Of a stretch of DNA of 64,000 nt, positions 50,920 to 59,449 are shown piece after piece. The notes under the pieces are model-generated. The model did not search any database. It worked only from the letters and a program-made list of their open reading frames with translations, and was not told where the DNA came from. This stretch comes from Rhodopirellula islandica (lineage in GTDB: Bacteria; Planctomycetota; Planctomycetia; Pirellulales; Pirellulaceae), in the NCBI RefSeq assembly GCF_001027925.1, contig NZ_LECT01000045.1:1-64000 (forward strand), in the 5' to 3' direction. Position 1 is the first letter of the stretch; the number at the start of each line of letters is the position of its first letter. Both the position numbers and the translations under genes were made by a program.

Positions 50920-52657
50920 CGGTCCATGCAGTCGAGAATCCTCACAGGTCCTGGCTGGCACAGCGGGGTCAACCGGCAATGTCGCTTCGCGCTTGAGTGC
51001 CGTCGCAAAAGTTTTGCCGGGCGGCATTGCGATTGCCGAGCCGTCGGGGCCTGCCAAGCGGGACGGTTCTGACCGCGACTACGCGTTGACGACGTTTAAA
51101 ACGCTGGACGATCGCAGCACCCAGATTGCTCGCGGGTTGTTGGCTTCCGGGATCCAGCCAGGCATGCGTTTGGTGAGCTTGGTTCCGTTTGGTGCTCAGT
51201 TCATCGAGCTTGTGTTTGCGATGATGAAAGCCGGTGTGGTGGTGGTGCTGATTGATCCAGGAATGGATCGCAAGCACTTGGTCGGTTGCTTGCAGGAGGT
51301 GAACCCCGATGGCTTTTTGGGGATTCCAAAGGCGCAGGCGATTCGGGCGATCCTGCGACGCAGGTTTCCGAATGCGAAGCGCAACATCACCGTGGGGCGG
51401 CGTTGGTTTTGGGGGGGCAAAACGCTGAAGCAAATTCTGGAATTGGGTGAGCGGAATTCGGCGTTGACGCTTCCGGAGGTTCAGACGCTCGATGATGCCG
51501 CGGTGATCTTCACCACCGGCAGCACAGGGCCGCCCAAGGGTGTCGCCTACACGCATCAAACCTTTCATGCCCAGATCGATCGAATTCGAAACCGCTACGA
51601 GATTCGGCAAGGCTCACGCGACCTGGCGTGTTTCCCTCTGTTCGGTTTGTTCGATGCGGTGATGGGAGTGACGACGATCATTCCCGACATGGATCCCACT
51701 CGGCCCGCGGACGTGGACCCGAAAAAGTTGATCCAGGCGGCACGGCAGTGGGAGGTGGACCAGGCGTTTGGTTCCCCTGCACTTTGGAAGACGGTGACTC
51801 GCTGGTGCGAAGCCAATGCGGTGGGGAAGCCCTTCCCAACGCTGAAACGCGTGTTGTCCGCGGGAGCGCCTGTTCCTGCCGCGACCCTGGAATCTCTTCG
51901 GCGGTTTGTTCACGAGGATGCCCGAATTGAAACGCCTTATGGTGCGACGGAAGCGTTGCCGATTGCGTCCATCGAGTCGCGCGCCGTGATTTCAGAAACC
52001 GGGCCAGCAGCGTCCAAGGGCAAGGGCGTCTGTGTCGGTTCACGTTTTGACGGCGTGCGTTGGAAAGTGATCGAGATCAACGACGGACCCATCGCCACGA
52101 TCGACGATGTCAACGAACTTCCGCGTGGCAAAATTGGAGAGTTGATCGTCAGCGGGCCAATGGTGACCAGGCGGTACGTCACTCGCGTGGATCAGAACGC
52201 CCTGCACAAAGTCCATGAGGGATCAGGCGGCTCCGAGGATCCATTTTGGCATCGGATGGGTGATGTGGGTTACTTGGACGATCAAGATCGGTTTTGGTTC
52301 TGTGGTCGCAAGGCTCATCGGATTGTCTCTTCCAAGCGAACGTTCTTCACCATTCCGTGTGAATCAGTTTTCAATGTGGATGAACAGGTCGAGAAGTGTG
52401 CGTTGGTAGGTGTCGGGAAGCCGGGGGAGCAGGAGCCGGTGCTCGTCGTTCAGCCAGTCGATCTTTCCATCAGTGGAGATTCCCGTCGAACACAAGAGCT
52501 CGAGGCGAGGCTGCGTGATCGTGCGGCTCGCAACCCACTCACGCATCGGATCGAGCGTTTTGTGATCCGTGATCAACCCTTGCCCGTCGACATTCGGCAC
52601 AACAGCAAGATCTTCCGCGAAAAGCTGGCGGCAGAACTGAACGATCCCAACCAGTGA
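50906..52657 (+). CDS. OleC-like AMP-dependent ligase
   Basis: The protein has 583 residues from 50906 (ATG at 50912 is an alternative). It is an adenylate-forming enzyme: AVIFTTGSTGPPKGVAYTHQ (P-loop), FPLFGLFDAVMG, IIPDMDPTRPADVDPKKLIQ, VLSAGAPVPAATLESL, ETPYGATEALPI, HRMGDVGYLDDQDRFWFCGR and a C-terminal lysine segment near NSKIFREKL. The PDMDPTRPA block is characteristic of OleC, the beta-lactone synthetase of the olefin (OleABCD) pathway, which uses beta-hydroxy acids. oleA, oleB and oleD are not in the window, so the substrate here may differ. It overlaps the ATP-grasp gene. Confidence 0.82.
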   Translation: MKMSDGPCSRESSQVLAGTAGSTGNVASRLSAVAKVLPGGIAIAEPSGPAKRDGSDRDYALTTFKTLDDRSTQIARGLLASGIQPGMRLVSLVPFGAQFIELVFAMMKAGVVVVLIDPGMDRKHLVGCLQEVNPDGFLGIPKAQAIRAILRRRFPNAKRNITVGRRWFWGGKTLKQILELGERNSALTLPEVQTLDDAAVIFTTGSTGPPKGVAYTHQTFHAQIDRIRNRYEIRQGSRDLACFPLFGLFDAVMGVTTIIPDMDPTRPADVDPKKLIQAARQWEVDQAFGSPALWKTVTRWCEANAVGKPFPTLKRVLSAGAPVPAATLESLRRFVHEDARIETPYGATEALPIASIESRAVISETGPAASKGKGVCVGSRFDGVRWKVIEINDGPIATIDDVNELPRGKIGELIVSGPMVTRRYVTRVDQNALHKVHEGSGGSEDPFWHRMGDVGYLDDQDRFWFCGRKAHRIVSSKRTFFTIPCESVFNVDEQVEKCALVGVGKPGEQEPVLVVQPVDLSISGDSRRTQELEARLRDRAARNPLTHRIERFVIRDQPLPVDIRHNSKIFREKLAAELNDPNQ

Positions 52658-52684
52658 ATCGTGATGGGAAGTGGTGGTGGCTCG

Positions 52685-54172
52685 CTATTCTTCCGTTGGG
52701 CGAATGGCACGCAGCAGGCCGGCGGCTTTGGTCCAGGTCTCCTCCAGTTCGCTTTGCGGTTCGCTGCGAGCGGTGATCCCGCCTCCGACAGCAAAGTGCC
52801 ACTGCCCATCTCGCTGTGTCACGGTTCGAATCAGAATGTTGAAGTCCGCGTTGCCAGAAACGCTCACGTAACCGATGGATCCGCAGTAGGCTCCTCGCGG
52901 TTGTCTTTCGAGCCGGGCAATCGTCTTCATCGCCTCGATCTTCGGTGCTCCCGTGATGCTTCCTCCGGGAAAGCATGCGGCGAGCAGTTCGCTGATGGTG
53001 ACATCATCTCGCAGTTGGCCTTCCACTGTTGATACCAGGTGCTGAACACTTTGGTAACGTTCGATTTCGCAGAGTCCTGTCACACGAACGCTGTCGTCTC
53101 GGCAGGCGATGGAAAGATCGTTTCGCATCAGGTCGACGATCATGATGTTCTCGGCACGGTCCTTGGCGCTTCCGCCGAGCACTTGAGCCAAGCGTTCGTC
53201 TTCGATCTCATCGCCGGTTCGCGGCACAGTCCCTTTGATGGGGCGGGTGACAACGTGGCGGTCTCGTATTTGGAGAAAGCCCTCGGGAGAGGAACTCAGG
53301 ATCTGCTCGCTGCCGATGTCAAAGAACGCTGCGTACGGAGCTGGGTTGGATTGACGCAATCGGCTGTACAGTTCCTCTGCACTGCAGGTTGCTTCATGGG
53401 TGAGCGTCTGAGCGAGATTGACTTGGAATGAATCGCCGGCGCGGATTCGATCGATGATCTCCGTGACCGAAGCGATGTAGCGAGGTGAGTCAAAGTTGCT
53501 GCGTATGCCGGGCACCTCGGTCAGGAAGCCGGATGAAACGGATGGTTGTGAATTCTCGGTATGGCTGGCCGTGGGGGCGCATCGGGGGGAAGCGAGTCGT
53601 TCAAGGATTGCTTCGCCGCGGTGCTGGGCCCTTTGGGGATCTGTGACCAGATCCTCGTTGAGGCCGTTGCTGATCAGCGTGGCTGAGCCGGTTGAGTGGT
53701 CGACTGCGATGGTCCAGTCGTAGACTCCAATCGCCAAGCCAAGGGGAGGCTGTTCACCGAGGAATGACGGTGGCATTTGAACGCTTGGTTCGATCCACCA
53801 AGCCGCTTCGTAGGCAACCAGCCCGGCGATGCCGCCACAAAACGGTGGCAGGTCCGTGGGCCGTTCTTGCTTTGATAGTCGAAGGCACCAATCGTGATAG
53901 GTCGGCCAGGGGTCAGGGTCGGTGAGTGATGCCTGAAGCCACGCGACCGGATCGGCAGTCAAAAAGGAGTGGCGTCCTCGGTCGTGACTGTGGTCGGAGG
54001 CCGAATCGAACCAGAGTCGATGATTCATTCCGGCCAGCTTCTCAAACCAGTCTTTCAAGTCTGCGACCTGCCCGAGATGGCGAGTCCAGAGGGCGGAGTT
54101 GGGGTTGGTTTGGACGTTCGGCGAACCCAAGGGCGCGTCTGCAGGCGGATGCTTGTCGGCTGGTTGAGGCAT
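52685..54172 (-). CDS. pabB: Aminodeoxychorismate synthase component I-like (PabB)
   Basis: The protein has 495 residues from ATG 54172 (the frame is open upstream to 54277). The enzyme makes 4-amino-4-deoxychorismate from chorismate for folate. Anthranilate-synthase-family landmarks are SFQVNLAQTL, PYAAFFDIGSEQILSSSPEG, the RPIKGTVPRTGDEIEDERLA segment whose lysine distinguishes PabB (PIKGT) from TrpE (PIAGT), MIVDLMRNDLS, HLVSTVEGQL, ACFPGGSITGAPKIEAM and GAYCGSIGYVS. The glutamine amidotransferase partner (PabA) is not adjacent. The clpC terminator lies just upstream. Confidence 0.9.
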   Translation of the reverse strand: MPQPADKHPPADAPLGSPNVQTNPNSALWTRHLGQVADLKDWFEKLAGMNHRLWFDSASDHSHDRGRHSFLTADPVAWLQASLTDPDPWPTYHDWCLRLSKQERPTDLPPFCGGIAGLVAYEAAWWIEPSVQMPPSFLGEQPPLGLAIGVYDWTIAVDHSTGSATLISNGLNEDLVTDPQRAQHRGEAILERLASPRCAPTASHTENSQPSVSSGFLTEVPGIRSNFDSPRYIASVTEIIDRIRAGDSFQVNLAQTLTHEATCSAEELYSRLRQSNPAPYAAFFDIGSEQILSSSPEGFLQIRDRHVVTRPIKGTVPRTGDEIEDERLAQVLGGSAKDRAENIMIVDLMRNDLSIACRDDSVRVTGLCEIERYQSVQHLVSTVEGQLRDDVTISELLAACFPGGSITGAPKIEAMKTIARLERQPRGAYCGSIGYVSVSGNADFNILIRTVTQRDGQWHFAVGGGITARSEPQSELEETWTKAAGLLRAIRPTEE

Positions 54173-54225
54173 CGCGATCGATTGGGATCGGAGATTCGCC
54201 CGTTCAGGATCGGGCGGGTGATGGC

Positions 54226-54264
54226 AAAAAAAATGCCTCGGCGAGTGAGGGACTCGCCGAGGCA
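54226..54264 (-). terminator. Intrinsic terminator of clpC
   Basis: On the minus strand a 13-bp perfect stem (TGCCTCGGCGAGT/ACTCGCCGAGGCA, 5-nt loop) is followed directly by eight T. It lies 26 nt after the clpC stop and upstream of pabB, so it should insulate the two. Confidence 0.92.
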
Positions 54265-54289
54265 CATTCAAATTCATTCGCGAAACGAA

Positions 54290-56869
54290 CTACGAAGCGT
54301 CCGATTTTGCTTGGTCATCGCTGCTGGCAGCAGGCACCGCTTCCTCGTCGGAGTCGCTGTCTGCCCAGCCTCGTTTTTCGCCTTCGAAGTTCAGACGTGT
54401 GATCTTGCCACTGTCGTCTTTGTGAACGTCGATGATGATCGTGTCCTTGCCTTCGAACGCACCACGCAGCAATTCTTCGCCGAGTGGATCTTCGATGCGT
54501 TGCTCGATTGCACGACGAAGTGGACGGGCACCGTAATCGAGGTTGCTGCCCTTCTTGATCAAGAACTCCTTCGCTTCGTCGCTCAAGTCGATGGCCAGGC
54601 CACGGTCGAGCAACCGTTCGCGAACCTTCGACAGTTCGAAGTCGATCACGCCCTTGAGGTCGGTCGTGGTCAGGTGACGGAAGATGATCGTGTCGTCCAA
54701 GCGGTTCAAGAACTCAGGTCGGAAGACACGTTCAATTTGGTCCATCACACGAGACTTCATCGAGTCGTAGCTCGCATCGCCATCCGGTTTTTGGAAACCG
54801 AATGCCGATTCGTTCTTGATCGCTTCCGCACCCGCGTTGGTGGTCATGATCAAGATCGTGTTTCGGAAGTCGACGTTGCGACCGAAGGAGTCGGTCAAGC
54901 GACCTTCTTCCATGACTTGCAACAGCATGTTGAAGACATCGGGGTGCGCCTTTTCGATTTCGTCGAACAGAACAACCGCGTAAGGACGGCGGCGAATCTT
55001 TTCGGTCAGCTGCCCACCTTCTTCGTAACCCACGAATCCGGGAGGGGCACCGATCAGACGGCTGACGTTGTGTTTCTCCATGTACTCGGACATGTCGATG
55101 TGCACCAAAGCGTCTGCGTCACCGAACATGTATTCAGCGAGAGCTTTGGCGAGCAACGTTTTACCGACACCGGTTGGACCGGCGAAGATGAACGAACCGG
55201 TTGGACGCTTGGGATCTTTCAAACCCGAACGACTTCGGCGAACCGCTTTGGCGACCGCTGTGACCGCTTGGCTTTGGCTGACGACGCGTTTGTGCAGTTC
55301 CTCTTCCATCTTCAGCAGACGCAACGAGTCTTCCGTTGACAGACGTGTCAATGGAATGCCGGTCATCTTGCTGACGACTTCTGCGATGATCTCTTCGTCG
55401 ACGACGCCATCGGTTTGCTGACTTTTCTCACGCCATTCTTGAGTGATCTGATCTTTCTTCTTGCGAAGTTTTTCAGCTTGATCACGTAGGTTGGCGGCTT
55501 TTTCGAAGTCTTGGTTGGCAACCGCGTCTTCTTTGTCCTTGTTCAGCGTTTCGACTTGCTCGTCGATCTCTTTCAAGTCTGGTGGACGAGTCATGGTGCG
55601 AAGACGCACGCGAGCACCGGCTTCATCGATCACGTCGATGGCTTTGTCGGGCAAGCAGCGGGCGGTGATGTAGCGTTCGCTCATTTCGACGGCTGCCACG
55701 ATGGCATCGTCGGTGAACTGCACCCGGTGGTGTTCTTCGTAGCGTTCTCGCAATCCCTTGAGGATTTCGATCGTCTCGGTCTTGCCGGTCGGTTCGACCA
55801 TGATCTCTTGGAAACGACGGGCCAGCGCGTTGTCTTTTTCGATGTACTTGCGGTACTCGTCGAGGGTTGTCGCACCGATGCACTGGATTTCGCCCCGTGC
55901 CAAAGCTGGCTTCAGGACGTTGGCCGCGTCGATGGCGCCTTCTGCACCGCCGGCACCGACCAGGGTGTGAAGTTCATCGATGAAGAGGATCGTGTTTTTG
56001 ACACGACGCACTTCGGTCATGACCGCTTTGATGCGTTCTTCGAACTGACCGCGGTACTTGGTGCCTGCCACCATCATGGCGAGGTCGAGAACGACGATGC
56101 GTTTCTCGGCCAAGATTTCAGGCACTTCGCCGCCGATGACGCGTTGGGCAAAGCCTTCGATGATGGCGGTTTTACCGACACCGGCTTCGCCCAGCAGGAC
56201 GGGGTTGTTCTTAGTCCGGCGGCAGAGGATTTGGATGGCGCGTTCGATCTCTCGTTCGCGGCCAATGACTGGATCCAGTTCGCCTTTCTTAGCCAGTTCG
56301 GTCAGGTCGCGGCCGAAGCTGTCCAGGGCGGGAGTCTTGCTCTTGCCGCTCTTGCTGCTTCCACTTCCGCCACTGCTGCCTTCGCTGTCGCCACCACGGC
56401 CACCGCGTTCGCCGACTTCAGCGCCTTCGAGCCCGTGTCCGAGCAGGTTGAGCACTTCTTCGCGAACATCTTCCAGCTTCAGGCCCAAGTTCATCAGAAC
56501 TTGCGCGGCGACGCCTTCTTGTTCACGCAGCAAACCCAGCAGGATGTGCTCGGTGCCCACGTAGCTGTGGTTGAGATTGCGTGCTTCTTCCATCGAGTAT
56601 TCGATGACTTTTTTCGCACGTGGTGTTTGTGGCAATTTGCCGACGGTCACCATTTCGGGACCGCTTTGCACCAATTTTTCGACTTCGAGGCGGATCTTTC
56701 GCAGATCGACCTCGAGATTTTTCAACACATTGGCAGCGACACCGCTGCCCTCTTTCACCAACCCCAACAAAATGTGTTCGGTGCCGATGTATTCGTGATT
56801 GAATCGTTGAGCCTCTTGGTTAGCCAATTGCATGACTTTCCTGGCTCGGTCAGTAAACCGTTCGTACAT
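54290..56869 (-). CDS. clpC: ATP-dependent Clp protease ATPase subunit ClpC
   Basis: The protein has 859 residues. The Hsp100 unfoldase feeds proteins to ClpP. The N domain has two Clp-N repeats ([20 protein letters not shown] and [20 protein letters not shown]). A Gly/Ser-rich linker around 150-175 precedes the first AAA module ([34 protein letters not shown]). A UVR-like coiled coil ([20 protein letters not shown]) lies near 440. The second AAA module has [36 protein letters not shown] and [17 protein letters not shown]. The ClpP-binding loop falls in the [17 protein letters not shown] region. No clpP, ctsR or mcsAB neighbours are seen and no CIRCE operator was found upstream. Confidence 0.97.
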   Translation of the reverse strand: MYERFTDRARKVMQLANQEAQRFNHEYIGTEHILLGLVKEGSGVAANVLKNLEVDLRKIRLEVEKLVQSGPEMVTVGKLPQTPRAKKVIEYSMEEARNLNHSYVGTEHILLGLLREQEGVAAQVLMNLGLKLEDVREEVLNLLGHGLEGAEVGERGGRGGDSEGSSGGSGSSKSGKSKTPALDSFGRDLTELAKKGELDPVIGREREIERAIQILCRRTKNNPVLLGEAGVGKTAIIEGFAQRVIGGEVPEILAEKRIVVLDLAMMVAGTKYRGQFEERIKAVMTEVRRVKNTILFIDELHTLVGAGGAEGAIDAANVLKPALARGEIQCIGATTLDEYRKYIEKDNALARRFQEIMVEPTGKTETIEILKGLRERYEEHHRVQFTDDAIVAAVEMSERYITARCLPDKAIDVIDEAGARVRLRTMTRPPDLKEIDEQVETLNKDKEDAVANQDFEKAANLRDQAEKLRKKKDQITQEWREKSQQTDGVVDEEIIAEVVSKMTGIPLTRLSTEDSLRLLKMEEELHKRVVSQSQAVTAVAKAVRRSRSGLKDPKRPTGSFIFAGPTGVGKTLLAKALAEYMFGDADALVHIDMSEYMEKHNVSRLIGAPPGFVGYEEGGQLTEKIRRRPYAVVLFDEIEKAHPDVFNMLLQVMEEGRLTDSFGRNVDFRNTILIMTTNAGAEAIKNESAFGFQKPDGDASYDSMKSRVMDQIERVFRPEFLNRLDDTIIFRHLTTTDLKGVIDFELSKVRERLLDRGLAIDLSDEAKEFLIKKGSNLDYGARPLRRAIEQRIEDPLGEELLRGAFEGKDTIIIDVHKDDSGKITRLNFEGEKRGWADSDSDEEAVPAASSDDQAKSDAS

Positions 56870-57277
56870 ATTCTCCGTCCCTTAGACCAGACCGACTGTC
56901 AAACTGGCGAATCTTTCGACCCGATTTGTTTCCCTACGCAAACTGTACGCCACAAGTCACCCACAAGACGACGGAAGCTATCTTCCAACGCCTCAAAAAC
57001 CAATCAATTGCAGGGAAAATCGCTTCGCAAATGCTTTCTGCGAAAACGAACTTCGACGCACAACCGGCCGGTTCCCCATACCGTGCTAACGTCATCCTAC
57101 CGTTTTGTCGCAACAACGGGGATAGGACTTCGTTGGCCATCTTGTACGTTGGGGCCGCTCAAATGGTTTCCATTTCGACCTTTCCGGCGTCAGTGCTCGA
57201 AGTGTGCTGTTGCCGATGACGGATCGTACGATTTGAATCGATCCTGCCGCCCAGATGAATCCTTGGAGAAAGCCCCT
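56870..57277. other. Divergent region between clpC and arsS
   Basis: About 410 nt with no supported gene of its own. A long frame from within antisense clpC runs through it into arsS but has no recognisable motif before 57278. Promoters for both genes should be here; none was convincing. Confidence 0.4.
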
Positions 57278-58276
57278 GTGTCGAGTTTGCTACCGATTGT
57301 GAATGAAGGTCTCCCCACCGGTGTGGTCCCAACGTTTGCATCGCGTCTGGAAGGTGGCCAGCTCTGGCGAAACCAGCTGAATCAGCTTCAAATCAATCTC
57401 GGCAAACTTTGCAATCAAACCTGCACGCACTGCCACGTGGACGCTGGTCCGACCAAGAAACGCGAAAACATGGACGACCGCACGGCGGATCGTTTGTTGG
57501 AATTGGTGGCGTCGTGCCCCGCGATCACCACCGTCGATTTGACCGGCGGCGCACCGGAGATGAATCCGAACTTCCGCCGGTTGGCGGAAGCGTTTCGGGC
57601 AGCCGGTTTGCGGGTCATCGATCGCTGCAATCTGACCATCCTGAGCGAGCCCGGCTTTGAATGGGTGGCCGATTTTTTGGCAGAGAACGAAATCGACGTG
57701 GTGGCATCGCTTCCGTGTTATCTGGAAGACAACGTCGATGGGCAACGCGGCGGCGGCGTCTTTGGACGCAGCATTGAGGGGCTGCTGAGGCTGAATGAAC
57801 TCGGGTATCGGCGCGACAGCGACACGCATCGATTGGATCTGGTCTACAACCCCACCGGGCCATCGCTGCCGCCGGATCAAGCCAAGTTGGAAGCCGATTA
57901 CCGACGCGAATTGTCGGCTCGATACGGGATTGAGTTTGGCAATTTGCTGACGATCACCAACATTCCCATCCGCCGATACGCTCAATTCCTGCAAAAACGG
58001 GGTTGCCTGGACGATTACCTGCGGTTGCTGTCGGAAAACTTCAACGCGAAAGCCACGGAGGAGGTGATGTGCCGGTCATTGGTGTCGGTCAGTTGGGACG
58101 GTCAGATTTACGATTGTGATTTCAATCAGATGATCGATTTGTCTCAACAACCACGCACGGTTTGGTCCATCGAATCGCTCGATGAGCTGGTTGATCAGCC
58201 GATCGCATTGGCGGACCATTGTTACGGTTGCACGGCCGGGGCCGGCAGCGGGTGTGGTGGCGCTTTGCTTCCCTGA
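57278..58276 (+). CDS. arsS: Arsenosugar-type radical SAM protein (ArsS-like)
   Basis: The protein has 332 residues from GTG 57278, chosen because GGAGAAAG precedes it by a few bases and the length fits the family. The radical SAM cluster is LCNQTCTHCHVDAGPTKKRE (C-x3-C-x2-C). Further landmarks are VDLTGGAPEMNPNFR, VIDRCNLTIL, DVVASLPCYLEDNVD, RLDLVYNPTGPSLPP, and the C-terminal Cys-rich end HCYGCTAGAGSGCGG. ArsS forms the ribosyl-arsenic bond using SAM on dimethylarsenite. The adjacent arsM-like gene 54 nt downstream supports this role. Some family members carry selenocysteine at the C-terminal cysteines; here all are Cys. Confidence 0.87.
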   Translation: MSSLLPIVNEGLPTGVVPTFASRLEGGQLWRNQLNQLQINLGKLCNQTCTHCHVDAGPTKKRENMDDRTADRLLELVASCPAITTVDLTGGAPEMNPNFRRLAEAFRAAGLRVIDRCNLTILSEPGFEWVADFLAENEIDVVASLPCYLEDNVDGQRGGGVFGRSIEGLLRLNELGYRRDSDTHRLDLVYNPTGPSLPPDQAKLEADYRRELSARYGIEFGNLLTITNIPIRRYAQFLQKRGCLDDYLRLLSENFNAKATEEVMCRSLVSVSWDGQIYDCDFNQMIDLSQQPRTVWSIESLDELVDQPIALADHCYGCTAGAGSGCGGALLP

Positions 58277-58330
58277 AATGATCGCCCTTCCAAATTCTTT
58301 TTTCTCACTCTCTTCTCTTGCTGAATCGCC

Positions 58331-59428
58331 ATGACTTCATTGAATGTGGAAGCCGCCGTCCGTGAACGTTACGCCCAAGCGGCCCATGAGCGTGAGGCCG
58401 AGCTTTGTTGCCCGGTCGACTATGACGCGAAGTACTTGAAAGTCATCCCGCAAGAAGTCATTGATCGCGACTATGGTTGCGGTGATCCATCGAAATACGT
58501 CCGCCCTGGCGAGACCGTCTTGGATTTGGGCAGCGGCGGCGGGAAAATTTGCTTCATCGCCTCGCAAGTGGTGGGTGAGCAAGGCCGTGTGATCGGTGTC
58601 GACATGAATGACGACATGCTCAAGCTGGCTCGCGAATCGCAGCCGAAGGTCGCTGCTGCGATCGGCTACGACAACGTCACGTTCCGCAAAGGCAAGATCC
58701 AAGACTTGGCGATCGATCGCGATGAGGTCCAGGCTTACTTGCAGCAGCATCCGGTGACCGACGACGCGGGACTTCGTGCGCTGGAGGCTTACTTGGCTGA
58801 GCAACGGCGGGAATCGCCCCTGATCGATGATGAAACGATCGACGTTGTGGTCAGCAACTGTGTCTTGAATCTGGTCGATGCCGATGAGAAGGAGCTGTTG
58901 TTTGACGAGATCTTCCGTGTCTTGCGACCAGGCGGTCGAGCGGTGATCAGCGACATCGTTTGTGACGAAGAGGTTCCCGAAGAGATGCAAGCGGACCCCG
59001 AATTGTGGAGCGGTTGCATCTCCGGCGCGTACAAGCAATCGGCGTTCTTGGAAGCGTTTGAAAACGCTGGTTTCGAAGACCTTCAAATCGCGGAGTTGCA
59101 GACCGAACCGTGGCGAGTGGTCGAGGGCATCGCGTTCCGATCGATGACTGTGATCGCGACGCGGACCGATGAGGAGGCGATTGAATCCGGTGCTGCATCA
59201 GCGAGCGGGTACCAACGGGTTTATCGTGGCCCATTCAAGTACGTGTGTGATGACGCCGGGCGAATGTACACGCGCGGCGAGGTCTGCACGGACGAACTCG
59301 CCGAAGCGGCTTCGCGTGAAACGATTGCCGATCATTTCGCGGTCTACTCCAGCGACAACGCCGAAAAACCTGCGGCGATTTCCTTGCCGACCGCCTCCGG
59401 TTGCTGCTCTGGCGACAGTTGTTGTTGA
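58331..59428 (+). CDS. arsM: Arsenite S-adenosylmethionine methyltransferase-like protein (ArsM)
   Basis: The protein has 365 residues. SAM-binding motif I is VLDLGSGGGKICFIASQVVG near residue 62, followed by GVDMNDDMLKLA, and VVSNCVLNLVDADEKELLFD and VLRPGGRAVISDIVCDE. Candidate arsenic-binding cysteines are in ELCCPVDYD, YGCGDP, SNCV and SGCISGAY, matching ArsM. The last ten residues (SGCCSGDSCC) add four more cysteines, and a further segment QRVYRGPFKYVCDDAGRMYT near 295 is typical of the ArsS-associated type. It methylates arsenite, supplying dimethylarsenite to ArsS. It lies 54 nt after arsS; its stop is 21 nt from the convergent DUF2961 gene. Confidence 0.87.
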   Translation: MTSLNVEAAVRERYAQAAHEREAELCCPVDYDAKYLKVIPQEVIDRDYGCGDPSKYVRPGETVLDLGSGGGKICFIASQVVGEQGRVIGVDMNDDMLKLARESQPKVAAAIGYDNVTFRKGKIQDLAIDRDEVQAYLQQHPVTDDAGLRALEAYLAEQRRESPLIDDETIDVVVSNCVLNLVDADEKELLFDEIFRVLRPGGRAVISDIVCDEEVPEEMQADPELWSGCISGAYKQSAFLEAFENAGFEDLQIAELQTEPWRVVEGIAFRSMTVIATRTDEEAIESGAASASGYQRVYRGPFKYVCDDAGRMYTRGEVCTDELAEAASRETIADHFAVYSSDNAEKPAAISLPTASGCCSGDSCC

Positions 59429-59449
59429 GCTCCGGTGAACCGTGAGTGG

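Noticed and set aside
55511-57277. Long open frame antisense to clpC running into arsS
   Set aside because: It mirrors clpC codons on the other strand, has no motif of its own and a Phe/Asp/His-rich composition typical of antisense frames; only the part from 57278 is a real gene.
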